From assembly GCA_002294045.1 (NCBI GenBank), contig DBEP01000051.1, forward strand, positions 67,730 to 92,168: a DNA stretch of 24,439 nucleotides, in the 5' to 3' direction. Position 1 is the stretch's first letter. Every line of letters starts with the position of its first letter. This DNA comes from Lachnoclostridium sp. UBA903 (GTDB lineage: Bacteria > Bacillota > Clostridia > Lachnospirales > Lachnospiraceae). The notes beneath the pieces were generated by a model. The model saw only the letters and a list, made by a program, of their open reading frames with translations. It was not told where the DNA came from and ran no database searches. Shown in pieces: positions 1 through 7,326 of the stretch. A program made the position numbers and the translations under genes.

Positions 1-1
1 T

Positions 2-328
2 GTTATACGGCTGGCGGATACCGTAGGTATCTTAACACCGAACCGCACAAAAGAAATGGTGGAAACCATAAAAGCACATTCCGACGTGGAAATAGAGATG
101 CACGTACATAATGACTTAGGTATGGCAGTCGCCAATTCCATCGTCGGTGCGAAAGCCGGGGCTGCTTATATAGACTGTACCTTATTCGGCATCGGTGAAA
201 GAACCGGCAACTGTAATTTTTATGATTTTGTACATGCAAGCGAATCTATATTTCAATTTGCCATGAATAAAAAACAGATTAGAAATATCGAAGAAAAAAG
301 TTATGAAGAATTAAAAGGAGCAATGTAA
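2..328 (+). CDS. Homocitrate synthase / isopropylmalate synthase-type enzyme, C-terminal part (5' end outside window)
   Basis: The reading frame is open from base 2 to a TAA at 326-328, giving the last 108 residues of a protein whose start lies upstream. It contains HVHNDLGMAVANS, the metal-binding HxHND motif of the HMGL/DRE-TIM aldolase family, and then GIGERTGN, which matches the GxGERxGN segment of 2-isopropylmalate and homocitrate synthases. These enzymes condense acetyl-CoA with a 2-oxoacid in the cytoplasm. The protein ends about 50 residues after GERTGN, so there is no room for the C-terminal regulatory domain of LeuA. This favours a short NifV/homocitrate-type or re-citrate-synthase-type enzyme. 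The exact substrate cannot be told from this fragment. It is unrelated in function to the PTS operon downstream and is separated from it by a terminator. Confidence 0.8.
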   Translation, partial: VIRLADTVGILTPNRTKEMVETIKAHSDVEIEMHVHNDLGMAVANSIVGAKAGAAYIDCTLFGIGERTGNCNFYDFVHASESIFQFAMNKKQIRNIEEKSYEELKGAM

Positions 329-365
329 CCAGCCTATCCCAACAACCTTAAAATATATGCGGTAT

Positions 366-405
366 AAAAAGATATCCGGAATTTATAAGTTCCGGGTATC
401 TTTTT
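366..405 (+). terminator. Intrinsic terminator after the synthase gene
   Basis: A long stem is formed by AAAAGATATCCGGAA and TTCCGGGTATCTTTTT around a short AT-rich loop, with one mismatch or wobble, ending in a run of T. It lies 38 bases after the synthase stop and before the PTS promoter, so it separates the two transcripts. The A-run on the 5' side means it could also work in reverse. Confidence 0.85.
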
Positions 406-453
406 GTGCATCGGTTAAGTATTTATTTGCACGATTACAGTGAAAATATTTAT

Positions 454-482
454 TTGTTGGGATATTTGAACTCTTATATAAT
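454..482 (+). promoter_or_regulatory. Probable promoter of the PTS-GH1 operon
   Basis: TTGTTG (454-459) and a perfect TATAAT (477-482) are separated by 17 bases. Transcription would start near 489, leaving a short leader of about 35 bases before the EIIB start. That leader is too short for a classical BglG/LicT antiterminator plus terminator pair and I see none. Control by the PRD protein encoded at 5172 would therefore be by DNA binding, if it acts here. Confidence 0.6.
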
Positions 483-524
483 TTAATTATAAAAATCCGT
501 AATTGGGAAAGGAGAGATGTATTT

Positions 525-833
525 ATGCACAAGCACAATGTTTTATTGGTATGCGGTTCCGGGGCTTCCAGCGGGTTTATGGCGGCAAACATCCGGAAGG
601 CGGCAGCGTCACGAGGTCTTGAGATTACGGTTAATGCAAGAAGCGAATCGGAAATAGAGAATTATATCGATGAAATTGACTGTTTAATGATCGGACCCCA
701 TCTGGCCTATCTGTTGGATGAAGTAGACGAAATTGTCGGAGACACAAAAGTTAAGGTAGAATTGATGAAACCGGATTATTACGCAACGTTAAACGGGGAG
801 AAAGCACTTGACCATATTCTGTCACTGTTCTGA
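525..833 (+). CDS. PTS lactose/cellobiose-family EIIB subunit
   Basis: This 102-residue cytoplasmic protein is the usual length for a stand-alone EIIB of the lactose/cellobiose (Lac) PTS family. EIIB passes phosphate from EIIA to the sugar during transport. The N-terminal beta strand and P-loop read VLLVCGSGASSGFMA, with the phosphoacceptor Cys10 followed by a Ser/Gly-rich loop as expected. The later IDCLMIGPHLAYLLDEV matches the second conserved segment of CelA/ChbB-type proteins. The ATG at 525 is preceded by GGAAAGGAGA. It is the first gene of a four-gene cluster, 22 bases ahead of EIIC. A cellobiose-like beta-glucoside is a reasonable but unproven substrate; the neighbouring GH1 enzyme points the same way. 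Confidence 0.92.
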   Translation: MHKHNVLLVCGSGASSGFMAANIRKAAASRGLEITVNARSESEIENYIDEIDCLMIGPHLAYLLDEVDEIVGDTKVKVELMKPDYYATLNGEKALDHILSLF

Positions 834-855
834 TACGAAAGGAGATTTTTAAAAT

Positions 856-2115
856 ATGAAAGGTTTAGTTAATTGGCTAGAAAATAGTTTTGCACCAAAA
901 ATGAGCAAGATAAATAATAATGTCTGGGTAGTTACCTTAAAAGATTCCATTATGCAGACCCTGCCGTTTATCCTGCTAGGTTCCGTATTTTGTTTATTGG
1001 CAATTTTAAATAATTATTTTCCCTCCCTGCCTTCTTTCTGGACTCCCTTCGGATGGACAATGGGTAAAATTTCATTATTTGTTGCGTTTTTAATTCCCTT
1101 TAACCTAATGGAAAAGAAAAGACTCCGCAAACAGCGTTTAATAGCCGGTATGACGGGTTTGGTTTTATATTTAATGGTAATTTCACCTCAGGTGATATTA
1201 AGCGGAGCAGCCGGTTTTGACCATGATGCCTTAGGTGCCGGAGGTATGTTTATTGCAATTTTCTGCGGTATATTTACCGGTATTGTTATGAGTATCTTTG
1301 GGAAGTTCTCTTTCTTTAAGGAAAACTCCGTAATTCCGGACTTTGTCAGATCCTGGTTTGATTCCATGCTTCCCATCGGAATTGTTATATTGGCCGGCTG
1401 GATTGTAGTACTCATTATGAATGTGGATATTTATAATATGATTCTTTCCATCTTTATGCCTATAGCGGGTTTTATGGAGACGCCTTACGGATTCGTAATT
1501 ATCATGTTTGTTTACTGTTTCCTGTACTCCATGGGTATTTCCAGCTGGGTGCTGACGCCTGTTACAAAGCCGGTTCTTTTGGCGGCCATTACCGCCAATG
1601 TGAGCCTGGTGGCAGCAGGTACGGCAACCGTATCCAATTTAAATGTGGTTACCTCCGAAGTAATTTATTCCGCATATTTATGGGTAGGCGGTATTGGCTG
1701 TACACTTCCTGTAGTATTTATGATGGTACTTTCCAAATGCAAATCATTAAATGCATTGGGAAAAGCCTGTATCGTACCCGGAATCTTTAATATCAATGAA
1801 CCGGTTGTTTTCGGCGCCATTGCATGGAACCCTATTATGATGTTTCCTATGTGGCTGCAGGGTATTATTCTTCCCATTATTGTGTGGATATTCACAAAAG
1901 TCATAGCAATAGCCCCGATTCCCACCATAGTATTCGATATGTGGTATTGTCCTTTCCCGATTTCAACCTGGATACTGACAAAAAGTGTTACCGGATTGCT
2001 GTTACTGATAATTGTAGTTGCCGTATCAACAATTATCTGGTATCCATTTTATAAGACATATGAAAAACAAAAAATAAGCGAAGAAGCAGCAAATATACAG
2101 AAGGAGCAGGCTTAA
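856..2115 (+). CDS. PTS lactose/cellobiose-family EIIC permease, divergent
   Basis: A 419-residue polytopic membrane protein with about ten hydrophobic segments, the normal size for ChbC/CelB-type EIIC. It would move the sugar through the membrane while EIIB phosphorylates it. The family motif around the catalytic Glu is clear: GIFNINEPVVFG at residues 310-320, Glu315. The other conserved element, usually GIHG with a His near the sugar 6-OH (as in Bacillus cereus ChbC), reads GISSW at 227-231, so the His is Ser229 (codon 1540-1542). This marks a divergent subfamily. It follows EIIB by 22 bases with a GGAGA Shine-Dalgarno, and its TAA overlaps the ATG of EIIA by one base, so translation is probably coupled. 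The long hydrophilic C-terminal tail is not informative. Confidence 0.92.
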   Translation: MKGLVNWLENSFAPKMSKINNNVWVVTLKDSIMQTLPFILLGSVFCLLAILNNYFPSLPSFWTPFGWTMGKISLFVAFLIPFNLMEKKRLRKQRLIAGMTGLVLYLMVISPQVILSGAAGFDHDALGAGGMFIAIFCGIFTGIVMSIFGKFSFFKENSVIPDFVRSWFDSMLPIGIVILAGWIVVLIMNVDIYNMILSIFMPIAGFMETPYGFVIIMFVYCFLYSMGISSWVLTPVTKPVLLAAITANVSLVAAGTATVSNLNVVTSEVIYSAYLWVGGIGCTLPVVFMMVLSKCKSLNALGKACIVPGIFNINEPVVFGAIAWNPIMMFPMWLQGIILPIIVWIFTKVIAIAPIPTIVFDMWYCPFPISTWILTKSVTGLLLLIIVVAVSTIIWYPFYKTYEKQKISEEAANIQKEQA

Positions 2116-2459
2116 TGGAAGAAGATAAGATAGTAAGCTCGGCCATGAATATAATTATCAGCGCAGGAGATGCAAGACTATATGTAACGGAAGCCTTAAA
2201 TGGAATTTCGGAGGGTAATTATAATCTTGCGGCCGATAAATTAAAACTGGCCCAGGAAAAAATAACCGAAGCCCATGCAGTCCAGACTGACATGATTCAA
2301 GGTGAGGCCAGAGGGGAAGGAATAGGGTATTCTCTATTATTTTCCCATGCCCAGGATACCCTTATGACCATTAACAGCGAACTGAATCTGGCCAAACAAT
2401 TATACAAGGTATTTGAATCATTGGAGAAAAGAATAGTGAGACTGGAGAAAGGAGAATAG
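2115..2459 (+). CDS. PTS lactose/cellobiose-family EIIA subunit
   Basis: A 114-residue all-helical cytoplasmic protein, the usual EIIA-Lac/ChbA length. It takes phosphate from HPr and gives it to EIIB. The signature EAHAVQTDMIQGEARGEG is followed by SHAQDTLMT, in which His78 and Asp81 fall at the same numbers as the phospho-histidine and the metal-binding Asp of EIIA-Lac. The active site therefore looks intact, unlike the unusual EIIC and GH1 in the same operon. The start overlaps the EIIC stop as TAATG, and the GH1 gene begins five bases after the stop. Confidence 0.93.
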   Translation: MEEDKIVSSAMNIIISAGDARLYVTEALNGISEGNYNLAADKLKLAQEKITEAHAVQTDMIQGEARGEGIGYSLLFSHAQDTLMTINSELNLAKQLYKVFESLEKRIVRLEKGE

Positions 2460-2464
2460 CAGCT

Positions 2465-3904
2465 ATGGGTATGAGTCAAATAAAAGGTTTTAAAAAGGAT
2501 TTCTTCTGGGGCGGTGCATTGGCTGCCAACCAATGCGAAGGTGCCTGGAAGGAAGGGGGAAAAGGCTGGTGTGTTGCAGACATTAACCGGTTTCGTGAAG
2601 ATATTCCCCTGAATAAGAAATACAATGAAGAAATAACCACAAAAGAAATTATGGAAGCAATGGAAGATGAGTCAGGTGTTTATCCCAAGAGGTGGGGAAT
2701 TGATTTTTATCATACTTACAAAGAGGATTTGAAATTACTGAAAGGCCTGGGGTTGAATTCTTTCCGCACCTCCATAAACTGGGCCAGGATTTTTCCGGGC
2801 GGGGATGAGACCGAACCCAATGAAGAGGGACTTAAATTCTATGATGCATTGATTGATGAAATTATCGCAAACGGAATGGAACCCCTGATTACCATATCCC
2901 ATTATGAAATGCCGCTTCATTTAACCCTTAAGTACACCGGCTGGTATTCCAGGGAAGTGATTGATTTCTTCGTAAGATACTGCCAAGTTTTATTTGACCG
3001 GTATAAAGGAAAAGTGAAATACTGGATTATTGTAAATCAAATTAATCTCATTGTACATGAATCCTTTAACCATTTGGGAATCGCGGAAGATAAAGTGGAA
3101 AATCTGCTGGAAGCGAAATATCAGGCCGTCCATAATGAAATGGTTGCCTGTGCAAAGGCTACCAAATATGCAAGAGAACTGGACCAGGATATGCATATCG
3201 GCATGATGTTCTGTGACGGCATCAGCTATCCTGCAACCTGTAAGCCGGAAGATGTCCTTGCCAATTATAAAAGAAACCAGATGGAATTCCTGTACGGGGA
3301 TGTCCTGTTACGCGGCAGATATCCGGGATATGCTTTCCGTTTTTATGATGATAATCATATTCATATTGAATTCGGTGAAGAGGATGAGGAAATCTTAAAA
3401 AACACGGCTGATTTTATGGCAATCTCTTATTATTATACAAGAATCTGTGACGCAGAAAGTATTAAAAAGAAGAAGACTTCCTATGATAACCCGTATATTA
3501 AATCCAGTGACTGGGGCTGGGGAATTGATCCGGTCGGCCTTAGAACCAAACTGAACATGTATTATGACAGGTATCAGGTACCTATCCTGATTGCGGAGAA
3601 CGGTATCGGGGCCTTTGACAAGGTGGAAGAAGACGGAAGCATTCATGACGCCTACCGGGCGGAATACTTAAGGGCTCATATAGAACAGATGAAAGAAGCT
3701 GTTTTGGACGGGGTGGACGTAGCCGGCTATTATCCGTGGGGACCTATTGATATTGTCAGCTGTTCTTCTTCGGAAATGAGCAAGAGGTACGGATTTATAT
3801 ATGTTGACCTGGATAATTACGGAAGAGGTTCCGGCAGGAGAAGCTTAAAGGACAGTTACCATTGGTATAAGAAAGTTGTGGAAACAAACGGGGAAGTGCT
3901 GTAA
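2465..3904 (+). CDS. GH1 6-phospho-beta-glycosidase-like protein with Gln at the acid/base position
   Basis: At 479 residues this is a full-length family 1 glycoside hydrolase, last gene of the PTS operon, expected to cleave the phosphorylated sugar in the cytoplasm. Landmarks: the N-terminal FFWGGALAANQCEGAW, RTSINWARIFP (101-111), the nucleophile region ILIAENGIG with Glu378, and DGVDVAGYYPWGPIDIVS. The Ser..Lys-Arg-Tyr-Gly pattern near 433-443 matches the phosphate-binding residues of 6-phospho-glycosidases. The acid/base motif, normally NEIN or NEPN, reads NQIN: Gln192, codon CAA at 3038-3040. Plant myrosinases carry the same change and act on substrates that need no acid catalysis. Start: ATG at 2465 with GGAG ten bases upstream; ATG at 2471 is possible. 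It could be an active enzyme with unusual aglycones or a much slower one. Confidence 0.9.
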   Translation: MGMSQIKGFKKDFFWGGALAANQCEGAWKEGGKGWCVADINRFREDIPLNKKYNEEITTKEIMEAMEDESGVYPKRWGIDFYHTYKEDLKLLKGLGLNSFRTSINWARIFPGGDETEPNEEGLKFYDALIDEIIANGMEPLITISHYEMPLHLTLKYTGWYSREVIDFFVRYCQVLFDRYKGKVKYWIIVNQINLIVHESFNHLGIAEDKVENLLEAKYQAVHNEMVACAKATKYARELDQDMHIGMMFCDGISYPATCKPEDVLANYKRNQMEFLYGDVLLRGRYPGYAFRFYDDNHIHIEFGEEDEEILKNTADFMAISYYYTRICDAESIKKKKTSYDNPYIKSSDWGWGIDPVGLRTKLNMYYDRYQVPILIAENGIGAFDKVEEDGSIHDAYRAEYLRAHIEQMKEAVLDGVDVAGYYPWGPIDIVSCSSSEMSKRYGFIYVDLDNYGRGSGRRSLKDSYHWYKKVVETNGEVL

Positions 3905-3934
3905 TTCCTGGCGAATGGAATAAGGACTCCTTCT

Positions 3935-3970
3935 TAATTCAATAGGAAATTGCGTCCTACTGAATAAAAA
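3935..3970 (+). repeat. Intergenic hairpin repeat, copy 1
   Basis: An imperfect inverted repeat, ATTCAATAGGA ... TCCTACTGAAT, followed by AAAAA. A second copy lies at 5049-5087 with almost the same sequence, including the loop AATTG. The two copies flank the DMT transporter gene. It looks like a dispersed intergenic repeat, perhaps a processing or termination element. Confidence 0.6.
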
Positions 3971-4062
3971 GCCGACCGGGGATGCGCATGACGCGCTAGA
4001 GGAAGATTGTCACTTAGGTGACAGCACGTCAGCGCCAGAGTCCGGCAAGCCGGACTCTTTTT
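3971..4062 (+). ncRNA. Structured intergenic RNA candidate ending in a terminator
   Basis: Three nested or adjacent stems can be drawn. TGTCAC/GTGACA closes a TTAG tetraloop (4008-4023). It is enclosed by GCGCaTGACG (3984-3993) pairing with CGTCAGCGC (4027-4035) with one bulged A. A strong terminator stem follows from 4037. There is no open reading frame of note. It may be the structured 3' UTR of the PTS operon, a small RNA released from it, or a leader for the DMT gene. I recognise no known riboswitch class. Confidence 0.4.
4037..4062 (+). terminator. Strong intrinsic terminator
   Basis: AGAGTCCGGC and GCCGGACTCT form a perfect GC-rich stem followed directly by TTTT. It ends the PTS-GH1 transcript and isolates the DMT gene. 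Confidence 0.9.
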
Positions 4063-4066
4063 ACAG

Positions 4067-4104
4067 GGGAGATTTTACAGAATTATCTTTTTGTAGAATC
4101 TCCC
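4067..4104 (+). other. Hairpin upstream of the DMT gene
   Basis: GGGAGATTTTACA (4067-4079) pairs with TGTAGAATCTCCC (4092-4104) over 13 positions with one G-U wobble, around a 12-base loop that ends in T-rich sequence. There is no T-run after the stem, so it is not a standard terminator. It sits about 50 bases before the transporter start and could shape its leader. Confidence 0.5.
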
Positions 4105-4155
4105 TCTATGCCGTGAGGCGGATAAATTTTACGGAATCGAAAAGGAAGATAAAAA

Positions 4156-5031
4156 TTGAGTAAAAAAAAGACAGCGGTTTTATTTGTTATTTTAGCCGCA
4201 TGTATGTGGGGAACCCTGGGAGTTACTGTTAAAATACTCTCGGGATTTGGTTTTTCCTCCATTCAGATGGTTGTGGCAAGATTAAGTGTTTCTGCGGTTA
4301 TATTGGGTATTTATTTGCTGATTACAGACAAAAATAAATTAAGGATAGAAATAAAAGATATAAAGTGGTTTATCGGAACGGGAATTATCAGTATGTTATT
4401 TTTTAATACCTGCTATTGTATTACGGTTTCCCTGACTTCCCTGTCCATGGCCGCGGTGCTGTTATATACTTCGCCGGTTTTTGTAACCTTAATTTCCATT
4501 CCTGTTTTTAAAGAGAAACTGACAATAAAAAAAAGTGTGGCAATACTGTTTTCCGTAACCGGATGTGCACTGGTTTCCGGTGTTTTAAACGGCGCTGCGG
4601 AAGAAATTCCGGTAAAAGGGCTGTTTTTTGGTATTTGTGCCGCACTTGGATATGCCTTATACGGAATCTTCGCTAAAATACTGGTAAAGAAATACCATGC
4701 GCTGACCATATTGTTATATACCTTTTTACTGGCCGGCATGGGAGGGGTATTTGTCGGTGACGTAAAAGGAATGGTACAGATTGTAACGGAGAAACCTGTT
4801 TCTGTACCGGCAGTTATGGTAATTGCCATGATATGCAGTGTGATACCCTATATTTTATATACAAATGCGTTAAAATATATTGAGGCAAGCAAAGTGTCAA
4901 TCTTAGCATCTGTGGAACCGGTAGTGGCTACCGTATTGGGGGTTATGGTATTTGGTGAAAATGTGTCTCTGACTGGTATTATGGGAATCGCATGTGTACT
5001 GTTTGCTATCGGAATATTAAATTTGGAGTGA
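4156..5031 (+). CDS. EamA/DMT-family transporter
   Basis: A 291-residue membrane protein with about ten hydrophobic segments arranged as two EamA repeats. The first starts at ILAACMWGTLGVTVKIL and the second at GICAALGYALYGIFAKIL. The second repeat ends in a typical KYIEASKVSILASVEPVVA segment, where the conserved P and the following VFGE are characteristic of the drug/metabolite transporter superfamily. The start is TTG at 4156 with AAGGAAG eight bases upstream. Such proteins export or import amino acids, nucleotides or other metabolites; the substrate here is unknown. It lies between the PTS operon and the PTS regulator but has its own upstream terminator, so co-regulation is not shown. Flanked by the two hairpin repeats. 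Confidence 0.9.
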   Translation: MSKKKTAVLFVILAACMWGTLGVTVKILSGFGFSSIQMVVARLSVSAVILGIYLLITDKNKLRIEIKDIKWFIGTGIISMLFFNTCYCITVSLTSLSMAAVLLYTSPVFVTLISIPVFKEKLTIKKSVAILFSVTGCALVSGVLNGAAEEIPVKGLFFGICAALGYALYGIFAKILVKKYHALTILLYTFLLAGMGGVFVGDVKGMVQIVTEKPVSVPAVMVIAMICSVIPYILYTNALKYIEASKVSILASVEPVVATVLGVMVFGENVSLTGIMGIACVLFAIGILNLE

Positions 5032-5048
5032 CTGTCCAGTCACGGTGG

Positions 5049-5087
5049 TTTTTATTCAATAGGAAATTGGGTCTTATTGAATAAAAA
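5049..5087 (+). repeat. Intergenic hairpin repeat, copy 2
   Basis: TTTTTATTCAATA and TATTGAATAAAAA form a perfect 13-base stem extended by GGA/TCT pairing, closely matching the repeat at 3935-3970. It is preceded by a second small stem, GTGACTG/CAGTCAC at 5028-5043, which overlaps the DMT stop codon. It is followed by CGCTCC/GGAGCG at 5088-5104. The A-run before and T-run within make it a plausible bidirectional terminator. Confidence 0.6.
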
Positions 5088-5171
5088 CGCTCCGCTTTGG
5101 AGCGAACTGCGGCAGATTTGTTGTATTTGTAACCATTTAAAATCACAAATGCGCGTAAGAAGGGTGTTAAA

Positions 5172-7097
5172 ATGAAGAGTAAATGTACGCAGCTGATTAA
5201 AATCATGTTAGATAACGGAGACTGGATGACGGCAGCTCAATTAGCCAATGAATTAACGGTTTCGGAAAGAAGCGTAAAAAGCTATGTTGCAGAAATAAAT
5301 TACCAGGAAAAAGGTCTTATTACCTCTTCCAGGAAAGGTTATTCCATTGATATGGCAAGGGCAAGGAAATTACTGGGCAGTCCCGGTAAAAAACTGCCTC
5401 AGACCTCAAAAGAAAGGGTAAATTATATTATTACCAGACTGATTACCAATGACGTGGGCGGTGATAAAAAGACGGATTTATATGAACTGGCGGATGAAAT
5501 CTATGTCAGCTATGAGACCATAAAAAAAGACATAGTTAAAGTAAAAAAAAGACTGATGGAATTCGAATTAATTCTGGCGTCGGTGAATTCCTACGTCACT
5601 CTGGAAGGCCAGGAACTGGACAAGAGAAAATTATTAAGCCTGATTTTATACGAGGAATTCAGTGATAATATTATGAGCCTTGAAATATTGGAAAAGGAAT
5701 TTCCCGACTACAATTTGGAACTGCTGCAGACTATTATCAGAAAAGAATGCAACAGGTTTCATTACTTTGTCAATGAATATGCGCTTTTACATCTTGTTCT
5801 TGATATTGTAATAGGAATGGACCGGATTAAAAAGAAACGGACCTTCGGCAAGTCAAGGAAGGAAGGCAGGCATTTTGGAATCAGGGAACAGGAATTAGCC
5901 CAGAATATTGCCGACGAAATTGAACGGAACTTTCAGATCCGGTACAGCCAGATAGAAATGGAAGAATTAACTATTATCTTGTTAAGCCATCTTATGAAGG
6001 TTGACTTTGCTACATTAAACAGTGATAATATCGAAGGAATAGTTGGAAAAAAATGTATGGCAATTGTGGATGAAATAATGGAATTACTGAAAAAAACTTA
6101 TTATATAGATACCAATAATAAGGACTTTGTCGTAAAATTTACCCTTCATATTAAAAATCTGCTGATGAGGCTGGAAAACAGATATACAACGAAAAACCCC
6201 CTATTAAGCCATATTAAAAACACATGTCCTCTTATTTTTGAATGTGCGGTAGAGGTTGCGGATAAATTAAGGCAGGTTACCCAATATGATATTAAGGAAG
6301 ATGAGATTGCTTACATTGCCCTTCATATCGGCGGGAACCTGGAAACCCAGAAATCCAAAAGGAAAATCGTAAGCTGTATTATTTTATTCCCTCAATATTA
6401 CGACTTTTCCAATAAGATGGTTGAAAAACTGAAAGAACGTTTCGGGGAACGTCTGGGAATTAAAACGGTTATCACTGCCATTGACGAAATAAAAGCAATG
6501 GAAAAAGCCGATTTGGTCATATCAACCATTCCGCTTCCTGATATAATGCATATTGAATGGGTGATGGTTACTCCCTTCTTAAGCAGCGGCGATTTTCAGA
6601 TTATTGAGGACAAAATACAAAAAATCAATTTAAGAAAAATTAAAGCCAGACTGAAAAAACATCTTATGGAAATATCCAATCCCAAGTTTTTTTATAAAAA
6701 TATGGACTTTAAAAATAAACAGGAGACTATCCGCTTTATGACGGACATTATGATAAAGGAGGGCTATGTAAATAATTCCTACTACGATGAGGTATTTGAC
6801 AGGGAAAAGAGGGCATCCACAGCCTTCGGGCATATTGCCGTACCCCATTCCATGAAAGCAAATGCCAATAAGACAGGCATGTTTGTGCTGTTAAACGAAA
6901 AGAAACCTCTTAAATGGGATAATAATTATATTAATATTGTTTTATTATTTGCAATCAATGAAGATGAGAGAGAAATCTTTCATGATGTCTACGATAACTT
7001 GATTGTACTTTTGCTGGAAAAACAAAATGCTGCAAAAATAACCGGGTGCAATACCTATATAGAATTTATTGAAGCAGTCATTAACTGTTTTAATTAA
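5172..7097 (+). CDS. LicR/MtlR-type PTS-regulated transcriptional regulator
   Basis: This 641-residue protein has the domain order of LicR/MtlR activators. It starts with an N-terminal HTH (about 5-43, TAAQLANELTVSERSVKSYV) and a second HTH (about 100-130). PRD1 follows (about 180-290, with His207 and His273), then PRD2 (about 300-395, with His326 and the conserved His385 in YIALHIGGNLE). A GatB-like EIIB domain (about 398-470) precedes an EIIA-Fru/Mtl domain with phosphorylatable His559 in IAVPHS. Phosphorylation of these domains by HPr and by the cognate PTS would set its activity. In the EIIB-like domain the Cys of the usual CxxGxGxS loop appears replaced (LFPQYYDFS, Phe406), so that relay point is lost. 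ATG at 5172 follows AGAAGGG. It most likely controls the PTS-GH1 operon upstream. Confidence 0.9.
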   Translation: MKSKCTQLIKIMLDNGDWMTAAQLANELTVSERSVKSYVAEINYQEKGLITSSRKGYSIDMARARKLLGSPGKKLPQTSKERVNYIITRLITNDVGGDKKTDLYELADEIYVSYETIKKDIVKVKKRLMEFELILASVNSYVTLEGQELDKRKLLSLILYEEFSDNIMSLEILEKEFPDYNLELLQTIIRKECNRFHYFVNEYALLHLVLDIVIGMDRIKKKRTFGKSRKEGRHFGIREQELAQNIADEIERNFQIRYSQIEMEELTIILLSHLMKVDFATLNSDNIEGIVGKKCMAIVDEIMELLKKTYYIDTNNKDFVVKFTLHIKNLLMRLENRYTTKNPLLSHIKNTCPLIFECAVEVADKLRQVTQYDIKEDEIAYIALHIGGNLETQKSKRKIVSCIILFPQYYDFSNKMVEKLKERFGERLGIKTVITAIDEIKAMEKADLVISTIPLPDIMHIEWVMVTPFLSSGDFQIIEDKIQKINLRKIKARLKKHLMEISNPKFFYKNMDFKNKQETIRFMTDIMIKEGYVNNSYYDEVFDREKRASTAFGHIAVPHSMKANANKTGMFVLLNEKKPLKWDNNYINIVLLFAINEDEREIFHDVYDNLIVLLLEKQNAAKITGCNTYIEFIEAVINCFN

Positions 7098-7177
7098 AAA
7101 TATTTTATTTTTTTGGAACCAATAAATTAATATTCTCGTCTAATCTATGTAAAGCACTTGGAAAGGAGGTATCGGAA

Positions 7178-7213
7178 ATGTCCTCTTACGGTACCAGGAG
7201 GACATGGCACTAA
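7178..7213 (+). CDS. Possible 11-residue leader peptide
   Basis: ATG at 7178 is preceded by a perfect AAAGGAGG with an eight-base spacer and encodes MSSYGTRRTWH before TAA. The start codon itself lies in an inverted repeat: ATGTCCTC (7178-7185) pairs with GAGGACAT (7198-7205). The 3' arm contains a second AGGAGG and ATG (7204) that opens an overlapping 10-codon frame. The Shine-Dalgarno is better than that of most real genes here, which argues for translation. The peptide has no recognised homologue. It could be a translational leader for the surface protein that follows 110 bases later. The rest of the 7098-7326 gap is AT-rich with nothing else I can name. Confidence 0.35.
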   Translation: MSSYGTRRTWH

Positions 7214-7326
7214 ACATAGAAAGAACAGATAAATGAATTGTAGTCAGTACAGCCGATAACTTATTTTTATGGAAGAAATAAAAATGGTAGCAATAAATTT
7301 ATTTTAAGAAAGACGAGGTGTTAATT

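Noticed and set aside
483..524. Antiterminator (RAT-like) leader before the PTS operon
   Set aside because: The leader is too short and shows no terminator or RAT-like hairpin. The nearby regulator is of the DNA-binding LicR/MtlR type.
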